Assembly: GCA_030770545.1 (NCBI GenBank)
Contig: CM061109.1
Location: forward strand, 20,182,001 to 20,246,000
Origin: Macropodus opercularis
Lineage: Eukaryota; Chordata; Actinopteri; Anabantiformes; Osphronemidae
Length of the DNA: 64,000 nt
Reading direction: 5' to 3'
The notes under the pieces: generated by a model
Told to the model about the DNA's origin: nothing
The model's database searches: none
What the model saw: the letters and a program-made list of their open reading frames with translations, nothing else
Made by a program: the position numbers and the translations under genes
Shown here: positions 1 through 12,600 of the stretch, piece by piece
How positions within the stretch are numbered: the first letter of the stretch is position 1
Layout: each line of letters starts with the position of its first letter

Positions 1-3000
1 TACCCTGAATTCATATTCATGGTCCTCAGTTAATCCTGTTACTCTGAATCGCAAATCTGTCACTCTGCGTTTGTTGCACTTGGTCCACCTCACACCAGCT
101 CTGTCTCTCTTTTCAACAATGTAACCCACAATGTCACTTCCTCCTGTTGTGTCGGGGCGGTTCCAGCAAACAGTCATTGAGTCTCTTGTAATGTTTGTGA
201 CCTCAAGTTCCCCAGGTGAGCCAGGAGGGACAAATGGATTTCTCATGATAACTGGGGCAGACTCAAGTGGTTCACCCACACCATATTTGTTGACAGCCAT
301 GACTCGAAAGATGTACTCATTGCCCTTCAACAATTTGGTAACTTTAAACATGGTAGCTCCACAGTCACTGGAGACCACAGTCCATGCCAGTCGGCTGGTT
401 TCTCTTTTCTGAATGATATAATGAGAAATGCTAGCTCCTCCATCATGTCTGGGTGGCAGCCAAGACAATGAGCACTTTTCCTCTGTAACGTTGCTCACTG
501 TAAGAGGTCCCTCTGATGGGCCTGGCCTGTCTAGCACCTTTACATTATAAGGGACTGTCTTGGTTCCAGCCACATTAGTCAGAACCAGAGTGTACTGCCC
601 TCCATCCACTCTGATCACATCTTTTACAACAAGCAAAGCTTTAAAATCTGTATGTTTGATCTCTGTTCTTGCTGAGTTTTCAATCTCAATGTCTCCTTTG
701 AACCACTGAACAGTAGGGACAGGCTTTCCATACACACTGGCCTCCAAATTGAAACTCTCTCCAGCATTAATAACAAGGGTTTGGTTATACAGAGGGTCTG
801 TCTCGCACTTTGGTGGGTCAACTTCATCTTTAGCTGTTATGGATCCTGTGCTCTCAGAGGGCTTGCTAATGGCACCAGCTGCATTCCTTGCAATAACTCT
901 GAAGTCATATTTACAGTCTTCTGTTAGGCCACCAACTGTAAATTCATGCTCAATTATGTTAGCAAAGCTAGCCTTCATCCACTTTCCTTCTGGAAGGTCA
1001 CGCTTCTCTACAACATAGCCAGTAATTAAGCTTCCGCCATCATACACTGGAGGGCTCCACCTCAGCTTCACTGAGTGCCTGGTCACAATAACAACCTCAG
1101 GACAACCAGGTGGATCACAAGGGTCACGAGCTACATACACCTCAGAAACCTTACTACATTTTCCAATGCCAACAATGTTCTCAGCAGAGACTCTGTATTC
1201 ATACTCAATGCCCTCCTCAAGAGGAGTAGATTTAAACCTGCAGTCTTGGATGAGCATTTTGTTGATCTTGGTCCAAAGAATACTGTTCTTTTCTTTCCTC
1301 TCCAGATGGTAGCCCAATATGGTGCTGCCTCCGTCAGATGGGGGTTTGTGCCATTCAACAACCATGTAGTCTTTAGTATATGAAGACACAAATGGTGTTC
1401 CTGGTGGACCAGGCTCCTGGAATGGATACTGTGCCAAAACAGGATCTGAATCTATTGCATAACTTTTTCCATATCTATTCTCAGCATAGATTCTGAACTG
1501 GTATTCAGTACCTGTCTTCAGATTGGTCACTTTGAGCATGGTTCTTGCCACAGTGGCAGACACCACCACCCAGTTAGTTGTGGTTGTGTCTCTCTTCTCC
1601 ACCACATAGTTGGACACTGGACAGCCACCGGTATATGCAGGAGGTTCCCAGTTAAGAGTAATGCTCTCAGCACTGATGTCGTCAAGCCTGACAGGGCCTG
1701 TTGGTGGGCCTGGTTTATCTAGGGTGATCACTTCAATAGTAGCATCTTTGGATCCTAGGACACTGGAAACATTAATGCTGTACATTCCACCATCCTCTCT
1801 GGTGGCATCTTTTATGGTGAGGATGGTATGATGTGCTGAGTCAGTGACATTGACTCTGGTGGTCTGCTTAAGTGCAGCCCCATCCTTAGTCCAGCTAATT
1901 GTTGGCTTTGGATGTCCAGCAACTGGGACCTCTATTTTGAGGTCGTAACCTACCTGGACGCTGTAGGTGCTCACTTTGGGCCTAACACAAGGCTCAATCA
2001 CAAGGTCTTTCGCTACAACTGACTGGGCCAGTTGTCTAGGGTCACTTTTGCCCTTGTCATTGACAGCAACAACTCTGAACTGATACTCCTCTCCTTTGAG
2101 TAGGTTTGTAATTACAGTCTCCAGTCCCTTCACACTGGCACACACAGACCATGTTTCACTGTCTTTAGGAGCCAACTCAACTTCATAGTGACTGATCCTA
2201 CTGCCACCGTCATGTTCAGGCTTCTCCCAAGTGAGAGTTACAGTGCTATGAGTGACGTCAACAACACTGACTTTACCAGGTGGCTGAGGCTTCTCAGATA
2301 TCTTAATTGGCTCTATTGTTTTTGCAGGGAGACCTATACCATATTCATTCTCTGCCAAGACTCTGAAGAAGAATATGCCACCCTCTGGAAGAGGCTCAAC
2401 TTTCCATGACATTTTATTGCAAGTGGTGATAGGAGAATACACCTTTCTAGTGCTCTCACGCTTCTCAACAATGTAATGTTTAATCTTTGAACCACCGTCA
2501 AGAAGTGGAGGTTCCCATGTGAGACTGACAGAATTCTTAGTAATCTCTTTTACTATGAAGTTGGCTGGTGGACTAGGTGAGTCCAGGACTCTGACACTAA
2601 TAAAGACGGACTTCACTCCACTGGCATTCTCTGCAGTTAGGGTGTACTTGCCACTGTCATATCTGTCAACATTCTCTATAACAAGTGATGCATAGCTGCC
2701 CGTATTGTCAATCAGTGCAGTCTCCTTAATTTCACCCTCAGATTTGCCCCATTTAACCTCAGGAGCTGGACGGCCTCTCACAGGAACAAATAATCTGAGA
2801 GTACTTGCTGCCCTAATATTGATCATCTTTCTCATGTCAGCATCCAAGTCAAGATCAGGGGCCTCAAGCTTCTCTTCCAGAACAATTTTTCCTGGGACAT
2901 CGGCATGTTCACCAACACCAACTTTGTTGATGGCACACACTCTAAATTGGTACTCGTGCTTCTCTAGAAGTTTTGTGACAGTAAACCTAGTGTCTATAAT

Positions 3001-6000
3001 GCCAGTGGGAGGTGTGCAAATAAACCACTCATCAGATGCCCCATCGCAGGCCTCCACTATGTAAGCCTGAATCTCGCAGCCACCATCATAAATGGGTTTG
3101 CCCCATGTCAGAGTGACAGTCGACCTAGACGTGTCTATTACTTTTGGGTTATTAGGTGGGCCTGGTTTAAAGACAGGGTCCAGTGCTTTGTAGTACACAG
3201 ATGGTTCACTAGCTGAGCCAACACCTGCAGCATTTTCAGCAGCAACCCTGAATTCATAGCTATGGTTTTCTATGAGGCCTGTCACCCTGAAGCGCAACTC
3301 ACTCACTGTCCGCTTGTTGCACCTGGTCCATCTCACACCATCTTTGTCACGTTTTTCAACAACGTATCCCTGGATAGGGCTTCCACCATCATTACTTGGT
3401 CTCTCCCAGGTAACTACCATAGAATCTTTTGTGACTGTGGAGACTTGGACTTCGGTTGGTGGCTTAGGAGTGACAAATGGATTTCTGGCAATCATTGGTT
3501 CAGATTCTAGAGGTTCACCAACTCCATATTTGTTGACTGGTATAACTCTGAAGATGTACTCGTTTCCAGGAAGAAGTTTGGTGATCTTCATGTTTAGTGT
3601 CTGAATCTTTGGCTCAACTACAGTCCAAACTAGTCTGCTGGTTTCCCTCCTTTCAACAGTGTAATGGGAAATATCACTACCTCCGTCCTGCAAAGGAGGT
3701 TTCCAGGCAATGGAACATTTTTCACTGGTGACCCCATAGATAGAGATCGGGCCTTCAGGCGGACCTGGTCTGTCAAGCACCTTGACATTGATGTTAACTA
3801 TTTTCTCACCTCCAACATTCTTTACCACCAATGTGTACTGACCGCCATCAATGCGAATAGCTTCTTTAACAACTATACAAGCTATAAATTCAGTGTTCTT
3901 GGCCTCTATTCGAGCTGCTTCAGTAATCTCTTGGCCCTCCTTCAGCCAGTGCACTGTGGGCACAGGCTTACCGTAGATAGCAGCCTCAAGTCTAAATGTT
4001 TCTCCAGCATTTACCACCACAGCCTGGGAGTACTTAGCCTCTAAATCAATCTTAGGAGGATCCACCTCATCCTTTGCAGTAATGGGTCCAGTAGAATCAG
4101 AGGGCTGACTGAAGACACCAGCTGCATTCCTGGCAGTGACACGGAACTCATAAATCTGATCTTCAGTAAGCCCTGAAACAACAAATTCTGTCTCAATGAT
4201 GTTGGTGAAACTGGCCTTCATCCACCGGCCAGCACCCTCCTTCTTTTCAACCAAATAGCCTGTGATCTTGATTCCACCATCATACTCGGGTTTGGCCCAT
4301 CTAAGAGTCACCTGGTTTCTTGTTACAATAATTGCCTCTGGTTTTCCTGGTCTATCACATGGATCCCTGGCCACTTGTATTTCGCTCACTTTGCTGGCCT
4401 TGCTGAGGCCCACAATATTCTCAGCATAGACTCTAAATTCATATTCAATACCCTCCTCAAGGCCCATAACCTTGAATCTTGTATCTGGAATTAGTTGTTT
4501 GTTCTGCTTTACCCATAGTATGCTGTTTCTTTCTTTGAGTTCTAAATGATAGCCGAGAATCTTGCTTCCACCATCGTTGCTTGGTTTCTCCCATACAATT
4601 ACCATGCTCTCCTTGGTAGCTGACTTGACCACAACAGAGCGTGGTGAGCTTGGCACTTCAAACGGATACTGAGCGACAATGGCATCAGACAGCAGAGCTG
4701 TGGACTTGCCATATCTATTCTCTGCAGCAATTCTAAACTGGTACTCGCATCCAGTTTTGAGACGTGCTGCTTTTATTGTGGTTCTGGCCACTGTAGCTGA
4801 CACAATCTGCCAATTAGTGGTAGATGTGTCTCTTTTCTCAACAATGTAATTGTTGATGGTGCAACCACCATCATACTCTGGTGGATCCCAAGACAGAACC
4901 ACACTATCAGCGGTGACTTCATCTAACTTAATTGGGCCAGTTGGAGGACCAGGCTTATCTAGAACAAGAACACTGATATCTGTAGATGCCTCTCCAACTG
5001 TGTTGGTCAGTTTGATAGTGTATGTTCCCACATCATCTCTGCAAGCCTCCTTTATAACCAGGAGAAGGTTTTTCACATTTGCTTCAGCATTAACTCGTGT
5101 TGTCTCCTTAAGTAAAACACCATCTTTGAGCCAGGTTGCTGAAGCCTTAGGACAGGCAGCATATGGCACATCTATCTTCAGATCATCTCCTGCTAGCACG
5201 CTAAAAGTGCTAAAAAGCGATTTGAAGACTGGAGCAATCACAAGGTCTTTTGCCACTACAGGGACATTTAGAGAACGTGGGTCACTCACTCCTTTTTCAT
5301 TGGTGGCTGAAATACGGAACATGTACTCCTCTCCATGAGTAAGACCAGTTACAAGAGCCTCATTGGTCTTTACTACCATGACCTGGGTCCACTTTTCACT
5401 GCCTTTACCTTGCATCTCAACAATATAGCCGGTGATTCTACTGCCACCATCGTGGTCAGGCTTTTCCCAAGTTAGTGTGACACTGGTGCTGGTGACTTCA
5501 CAGAGGGACACTTTGCCTGGTGGTAGAGGTCTCTCAGACACTTTAATTGGTTCAACAGTCTCCACTGGGAGGCCAATACCATACTCATTCTCAGCCAGGA
5601 TTCTGAAGAAATACAACTTTCCTTCATTCAAGTCTCCAACCTTCCAACTGGATTTATGGCAGCTAGCACAGACAGTTGAATAGGCCTTCCTGGTGGACTC
5701 ACGCTTCTCTACAATGTAGTTGCGGACTCTGGAGCCGCCGTCAATGAGAGGTGCATCCCAAACAAGAGAAACTGAATCTTTAGCGACTTCCTTGATTATG
5801 AGATTTTGAGGTGCTCCAGGAGTGTCTAAAACTCTGACATTCACAAAGGCTGTCTTGCTTCCTGACACATTTTCTACTGTAACAATATATTTGCCTGCAT
5901 CAAACCTGTCAACATTATCGACCTGAAGAGTGGTGAATGATGGGCTGATTTCAATGTTGGCTTTGTCCAGGGATTCACCATGCTCTCTTGACCATTTTAT

Positions 6001-9000
6001 TTCAGGTGCTGGTCTGCCCTTTATTGGCACAAAGAGCCTAAGTGTGCTGCATGCTCTTAAGCAGACTACCTTACGCAGCTCTGCTCCAAGTTCAATTTCT
6101 GGAGGGAGCAGTCTGTCTTCAGCTTTGGGGGTTCCCGGAACAGCAGCAGGTTCTCCCACTCCTTCACAGTTTGTTGCACAGATGTTGATTTTATACTCTT
6201 GGTTTTCCTTCAAGTTAGTTATGGTAAAGGAAGTGGCTGTCCATCCCTTCCTGGGAGTGTGAATAGTCCACTCATCCTCCTCAGGCAGGCAGGTCTCCAC
6301 AACATAACCAGTGATTTCAGAACCACCATCGTAGACAGGCTTGTTCCAGGCAACAGTGATAGAAGACTTTGTTGTGTCCAACACTCTGGGATTTCCTGGA
6401 GGTCCAGGCTGGAATATTGTGTCTATGGCTTTGTAGAATGGACTGGAAGGGCTTGGCTGGCTTAAGCCAGCATTGTTCTCAGCTAGAACTCTAAATTCAT
6501 ACTCATGTCCAAGTGTGAGGCCAGAAACCTTGAATCGAAGGTCAGTAACAGTTCTTTTGTTGCACTTCACCCAACGCAAGCCAGTTTTATCCCTTCTCTC
6601 AATTACATAGGTGTTTATTCTGCTGCCTCCATCATGTTCAGGGCGCTCCCAGCAGACAACCATGGAGTCCTTGGTAATAGTTGTGACTTCTGGTTGTTGT
6701 GGTGGGTCACTGGGAACATAGGGGTTGGCGCATATGACAGGTTCAGACTCTAGCGGTTCACCCACACCATACTTGTTAACAGCCATGACCCTAAAGATGT
6801 ACTCATTGCCCTTCAAAAGCTTAGTGACCTTGAACCTGTTTGCCTGAAGGTCTGTAGCCACATTTGTCCATGCCAACCTACTGGTCTCACGTCTCTGAAT
6901 GACAAAGTACTCGATTTTGGCACCACCATCATGCGTGGGATGTAGCCAGTTAAGGACACATTTCTCAGCAGTGACATCAGTAACTGTAAGGGAATCTGGA
7001 GGTCCAGGTCTGTCAAGCACCTTGACATTGAACATGAACTTGGCAAAGCCTCCTGGATTGCTGGCGATGAGAGTGTAAGTACCACCATCTTTCCGCAGGG
7101 AATCTTTGTTAATTAGACTTGTGTGGAAGTCAGATGTCTTTATCTCTAGTTTGCCTGTATCCTCAAGCTCCTTTCCCTCCTTGGTCCATACCAGAGATGG
7201 AATTGGCCTACCAATCACATTAGCTACCAGTTTGAATACCTCCCCGGCCATGACAACAACAGGGCTGCTGTATAATGCATCAACATCAAGCTTGGGCTCT
7301 TCAATATCATCTCTGCATGTTATTGCCTCTGATGGCTGGGATGGAGTACTAATACTACCAGCTGAATTTTTAGCAAACACACGGAATTCATAAGTTGCAT
7401 CCTCTGTCAGACCACTGACTGTGAACATGGTTTCTAGAATATTGTTGAAATTGGCTTTCAGCCAGCGACCACTGGGCATTTTTCTCCTCTCAACGATATA
7501 TCCTGTGATAGAAAACCCACCATCTCCCTCAGGTTTAGTCCAAGACAATGTCACCTCATGCCTGGTAATATTCAGTGCCACAGGTTTGCCTGGTGGGTCG
7601 ACTGGGTCTAGAGCATATACAGGTTCAGAAGGTTTGCTTGGTTTGCTGAGACCTGCCATGTTTTCAGCAATGACACGGTATTCGTATTCAATTCCATCAA
7701 CAAGGCCTCCTGATTTGAAGATATTTCCAACAACAAGAGCTTTGCTGATCCTCTGCCAGAGGATACTGTTTTTTTCCTTTCTCTCCACATGATAGCCCAG
7801 GATGGCACTTCCTCCATCAGAGGATGGCTCATTCCAGCTCACAGTCATAGAATCTTTGTTGAAGGACGTGACCACAGGAATTCCTGGCTGACCTGGCACT
7901 TCAAATGGATAGGCGGCCACTACTAATTCAGAGGTAACGGATGGTCCGATGCCATATCTGTTTTGTGCCTTGACGCGGAACTGATACTGGGTTCCAGTGT
8001 TGAGTCGGGCTGCCTTAAATGTAGTACGGATCACTGTGGCTGCTAACTCCACCCATGAAGTGCCTGTAGTCTCCCGCATTTCAACAATGTAGTTGTTGAT
8101 AGGAACACCTCCATCATTTTCTGGAGCCTCCCAGGACATAAGAACATAATCACATGAGATCTCATCCAGCTTGATGGGGCCAGTGGGAGGACCAGGGATG
8201 TCATGGACTAGGACTGTTATTGTCTCTGTTATTGTACCCAGCATATTTCTTCCAGTCATTGAATACTGGCCTTCATCTGTCCTTTTGATTTCATTAATGT
8301 TAAGGATTGTCAGTGTAGGTGTGGTTTCAGTGTTGATTCTCTGAGTCTCCTTTAGTGCTGTATCACCCTTCTTCCAGGAAACTACAGGCCTGGGTTTTCC
8401 AAGTACTGGAATCTCCACCTTGACTCGGTCACCTGCCTTTGCAATGACTGTCTTCTGGTATACCCCACGTAGGTCAAATGAAGGACCAGAAGTCTGCTCT
8501 TTAATAACAGCAGGTCTACTCTCACGAGGGTCACTCCTTCCTGATGCATTGACAGCAATTATGCGAAAAGTATATTCTGCACCCTCAGTCAGATCTGTAA
8601 CAATGTAATCAAGAGCCTTAATGGTTGTCACATGAACCCACTGCTCAGTGTCTTTCTTCTGGGCTTCAATGACATATCCGGTGATTAAGCTGCCACCATC
8701 ATGAAGGGGCTTGGGCCATGCAAGGCTGGCACTATCTGCTGTAACGTCTGTGACATACAAATTTTCTGGTGCAGATGGAGCCTGTGACACTCTGATTGGC
8801 TCAGGGGTTTCAGCAGGTTCACCTATGCCTAGGTCATTTTCAGCTGACACACGGAAATAGTAGTAAGCACCCTCTTCAAGGTCCGGAACTTTAAAGGAGC
8901 ACTTCTGCCATGTGGTGCTAAGCACAGTGTAAGCCTTTTTGGTGGCAGCTCTCTTCTCAATAATGTAGTTGTGAATCTTTGAACCACCGTCAATTATGGG

Positions 9001-9659
9001 GATTTCCCACTGGAGAGTAATGCTATTCTTAGTGATCTCTCTTGGCTTGACGTTGACTGGTGGCCCTGGTGTATCCAGAACTTTAACATTAACAAAACCA
9101 GTCTTCTTTCCAGCGACATTCTCTAGACAGAGATTATACTTCCCAGCATCATATCGGGTACATTCAGGTATAACCAAAAGAGTGTAGGACTCTGTGATGT
9201 CAATGTGTGCTCGTGTTTTCAGGTTTGTATCATCTTTACTCCACGTTACTTCAGGAACTGGACGGCCTCTGATGGGAACAAACATACGGATTGAAGCACG
9301 GGACCTGACCACCAGGGTTCTCCTGAGTTCGGTATCAAGCTCAAAGTCTGGTAGTGTCTCCTGGTCCACCAGCTCAGTAACTTTCTCCACCTCTGCAGGT
9401 TCACCAGCTCCCTCAGAATTTACAGCACTGACTCTAAAATGGTATTTGCCTCCTTTTTGAAGTTTACCAATAACATATTCATTAGCTTTCAACGGGTACT
9501 GTGTCTCAGTCTCCCAGTCATCGTGTCCCTCCTTTTTGTACTCAACTATATAACCCTCTACGTCGAGACCACCATCATAGTGTGGCCGACCCCAGGTAAA
9601 GGTTGCTGAGGTTTTTGTGGTCTCTGTAATTCTAGGGTTGGATGGAGGACCAGGGGGAT
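1..9659 (-). CDS. ttn: w119: giant intronless C-zone exon, at least 33 domains (3' end outside window)
   Basis: Open for more than 3200 codons from acceptor tttttttag to the window edge. First an Fn3 (PPSNPRITETTKTS) that closes C2. Then Ig near 9360-9070, two Fn3, Ig 8490-8200, three Fn3, Ig 7305-7010, three Fn3 (C3); Ig 6115-5820, two Fn3, Ig 5240-4950, three Fn3, Ig 4070-3775, three Fn3 (C4); Ig 2880-2590, two Fn3, Ig 2010-1715, three Fn3, Ig 830-535, one Fn3 and part of another (C5). Equivalent sequences recur every 3.2-3.25 kb (compare about 40, 3250 and 6500). This zone binds myosin and myosin-binding protein C in the thick-filament C-zone. Human TTN also has one giant A-band exon here. 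Confidence 0.96.
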
Positions 9660-12600
9660 CTAAAAAAAGAATCAGGAATTTAGAAGAATTTAATTTTTTT
9701 CTTTTTGCAATAGTGTTTTCTGATATTGTATATATGCAGCATTAATATTTTAAAATACTTACACACAATGTCCTTGGTCATTACAGGACGTGACGGTTCA
9801 CTTGGCTCGCCAAATCCAGCCTTATTCTCAGCAGTGACTCGAAATTCATACTCGACTCCTTCACTTAAGCCTTGCACCTTAAAGCGCAGGTCAGGGACCG
9901 TCCTCTTACTGGCTCTAACCCATCTCAATCCTCTCCTTTCCTTCCTCTCTACACAATATCCTCTGATGTCACTTCCGCCATCATTTGCTGGTCTTTTCCA
10001 TGATATGGTGATAGCATTCCTACTGACATTATCAATCTCTGGAGTCGATGGTGGGCCTGGTGGGCCTGGGAAAACCAAATACGCAAGACAAATGACATCT
10101 CAGCTTTAAAGGGCATGGTTCTTATAATACACACAATAATAAAGTATACTTACTAAAACTGTCCACCATTTTGACAGGGTCAGACTGGCTTGAGTCTCCA
10201 ATGCCATACTGGTTCACAGCAGACACTCTGAAGATGTACTCATTGCCCTTAATCAGTTTGCTGGCTGTATATCTGCAGTCCACAATGTTTTCAGCTAACT
10301 TGGTCCACTGCAGGCGGCTGGTCTCTCTTTTCTCAAGGATGTAGGATTTGATAGAGCAGCCTCCATCCTCTTCTGGAGGAAGCCATGTAAGAGTACATTT
10401 CTCAGCTGAAATGTTACTTGCTTCAATGCGACCTGGAGGCCCAGGCACATCCAGGACCTTTACTTTTACATGTTCTTCCTTAATGCCGAAGGGGTTGTTG
10501 GCGGTGATGGTGTACTCTCCCGTGTTTTTCCGACTTGCATACTTAATAGCCAGCGTGGAGGAGGTGGGGGTACTGGTGATGGTAATGATATCAGAGCTTT
10601 TCAACTCACGACCTCCTTTGGACCACATTGCAGTGGGGGGAGGTTTGCCCATGATCTTGGATGCTGAGATCACAATGGTGTCGCCTGCCCTGACCGTTAC
10701 ACCATCTTTTATATCTGGGTGAATAGTTATGGTTGGTGGCTCTGCGTAGATGACAGAGAAAAGTTAAACACAAATGAACTGCAGTCACTTTAACAATTTC
10801 ATTACCAATAATGAGTTGACTATTCAGCCTACCATACTCATCCTTGCAGGTCAAAAGCTCAGTAGGCTCAGAAGGCACACTAATAGCCCCAGCTGCATTC
10901 TTGGCCCTGATCCTGAACTGATATTGAGAGCCCTCTGTCAGGTCAGTGACGGTGAAGGCACATCCATGGATGTTGATGTGATTGGCCTTCATCCAGGCCT
11001 TGCCGCCAGCCTCCAGTTTTTCCACTATGTAACCAATCAACTTGTGGCCACCATCATATTTGGGAGCAGTCCAAATCAAAGTGACAGTGCTCCTGGTGAC
11101 ACTAATCACTTCTGGTTTGCCAGGAGGATCTAACAGAACAGAATTATATTAAAACGTATAGAATTTGTTCTTTTAAACAAAGAATTTAAACAATTTTTTA
11201 TTAAATTCAGAGTTGACAAAAAAGAATATCTTAGCCCCCTATAAGACAGCAAACTCACCAATAGGATCCAAGGCAACCACAGCCTCTGTGACTCTGCTGG
11301 CCTTTCCTAGACCAGCCATGTTTATCGCCATCACCCTAAACTCATATTCTAGTCCCTCTATCAAGCCAGTAACTCTGCATTCCTTCACTCTCAGTGGAGT
11401 TTTACAAGCCCGCTTCCAGGTCAGACTGTTCCTCTCCTTAAACTCTACATGATATCCTACAGAAAAACAAAAACACAAGGTCATGATTGTGGTTTTGAAT
11501 TTGCTTAAAATTAACTACCAGCTGATACTCATCATAACGTCTTACCAGTAATTGGGGAGCCACCGGTGTCTTTTGGATCAGCCCATGTCAGGATGGCTGA
11601 CTCATGACGAATGCTCACAATTTCTGGTGGAGCTGGTGCCTCGGGTACATCTGGAAGGAATAGGAAAATATAGTGAGAGTCGTGAATGTCTTCCTATGGC
11701 TAAAAGTGCCTGATCACTCATGACTGAAATGACTTTGGTCCAAAGCTGTTTCCTTTACAATATAGTAAAACTTTACAGTATATATCGAAAGATACGGACA
11801 AGAAACGGTAAAAGGTAAGCACGTGTGACAGACACCTGAACAGAAACCTGGAAACACAACTCACTGAATGGATGCTGGGCAATAACTGGATCTGATCTCA
11901 GGTGCTCTCCAACTCCATACTTGTTCTCAGCAAACACTCTGAAGATGTACTCTATTCCATCATGGAGCCTCAGTACCCTCATTGTGGTCTTCTGGATCGC
12001 TGAGGCCACTGTGACCCACTTGTTATCTGTTGTCCTCCTTTTCTCCACTATGTAGTTGGACACCTCTGCCCCACCATCATCTCTGGGAGGCTCCCACTCG
12101 AGGGTGATGCCGTCAGCTGTGATTTCGTCAAACTTAATGGGACGAGTACAGATGCCAGGCTTGCCAACTACTTTCAGCTGGAGCTTGCATTCCTTTGAGC
12201 CAGCGCTGTTCTTAACATTGATAGTGAAGGTGTCGGCATCTCCTCTCTGGCAGTCTCTGATCAGCAACGTAGTGATACCCTGAGACGCCTCCACACACAT
12301 CCGGCCAGTGTCCCCAAGCATAACATCACCCTTTTTCCACGTGACCGATGGGTAGGGCACTCCAATGATAGGGATGTTAATGCGTGTGGTGCTGCCCTCT
12401 TTCACCACATAGCAACCGTCATGCAAGCTGCTCAAGTTACAGTCAGGCAGCACTGAAACGGAAAAGTTTATTGGACGCATTAAACCAAAACTGTTGGGAC
12501 TGACTGGATATTCTAATAAGTAACATCTGTAGCAAAAACAATAACTAACAATGCATCAGGTTGACTTCTTACCGAACTGGTCCTTGGCAACAACAGTGAT

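Noticed and set aside
131..9460. Many plus-strand open frames within the giant exon
   Set aside because: Shadows of Fn3/Ig codons repeated with the super-repeat period; no independent signal.
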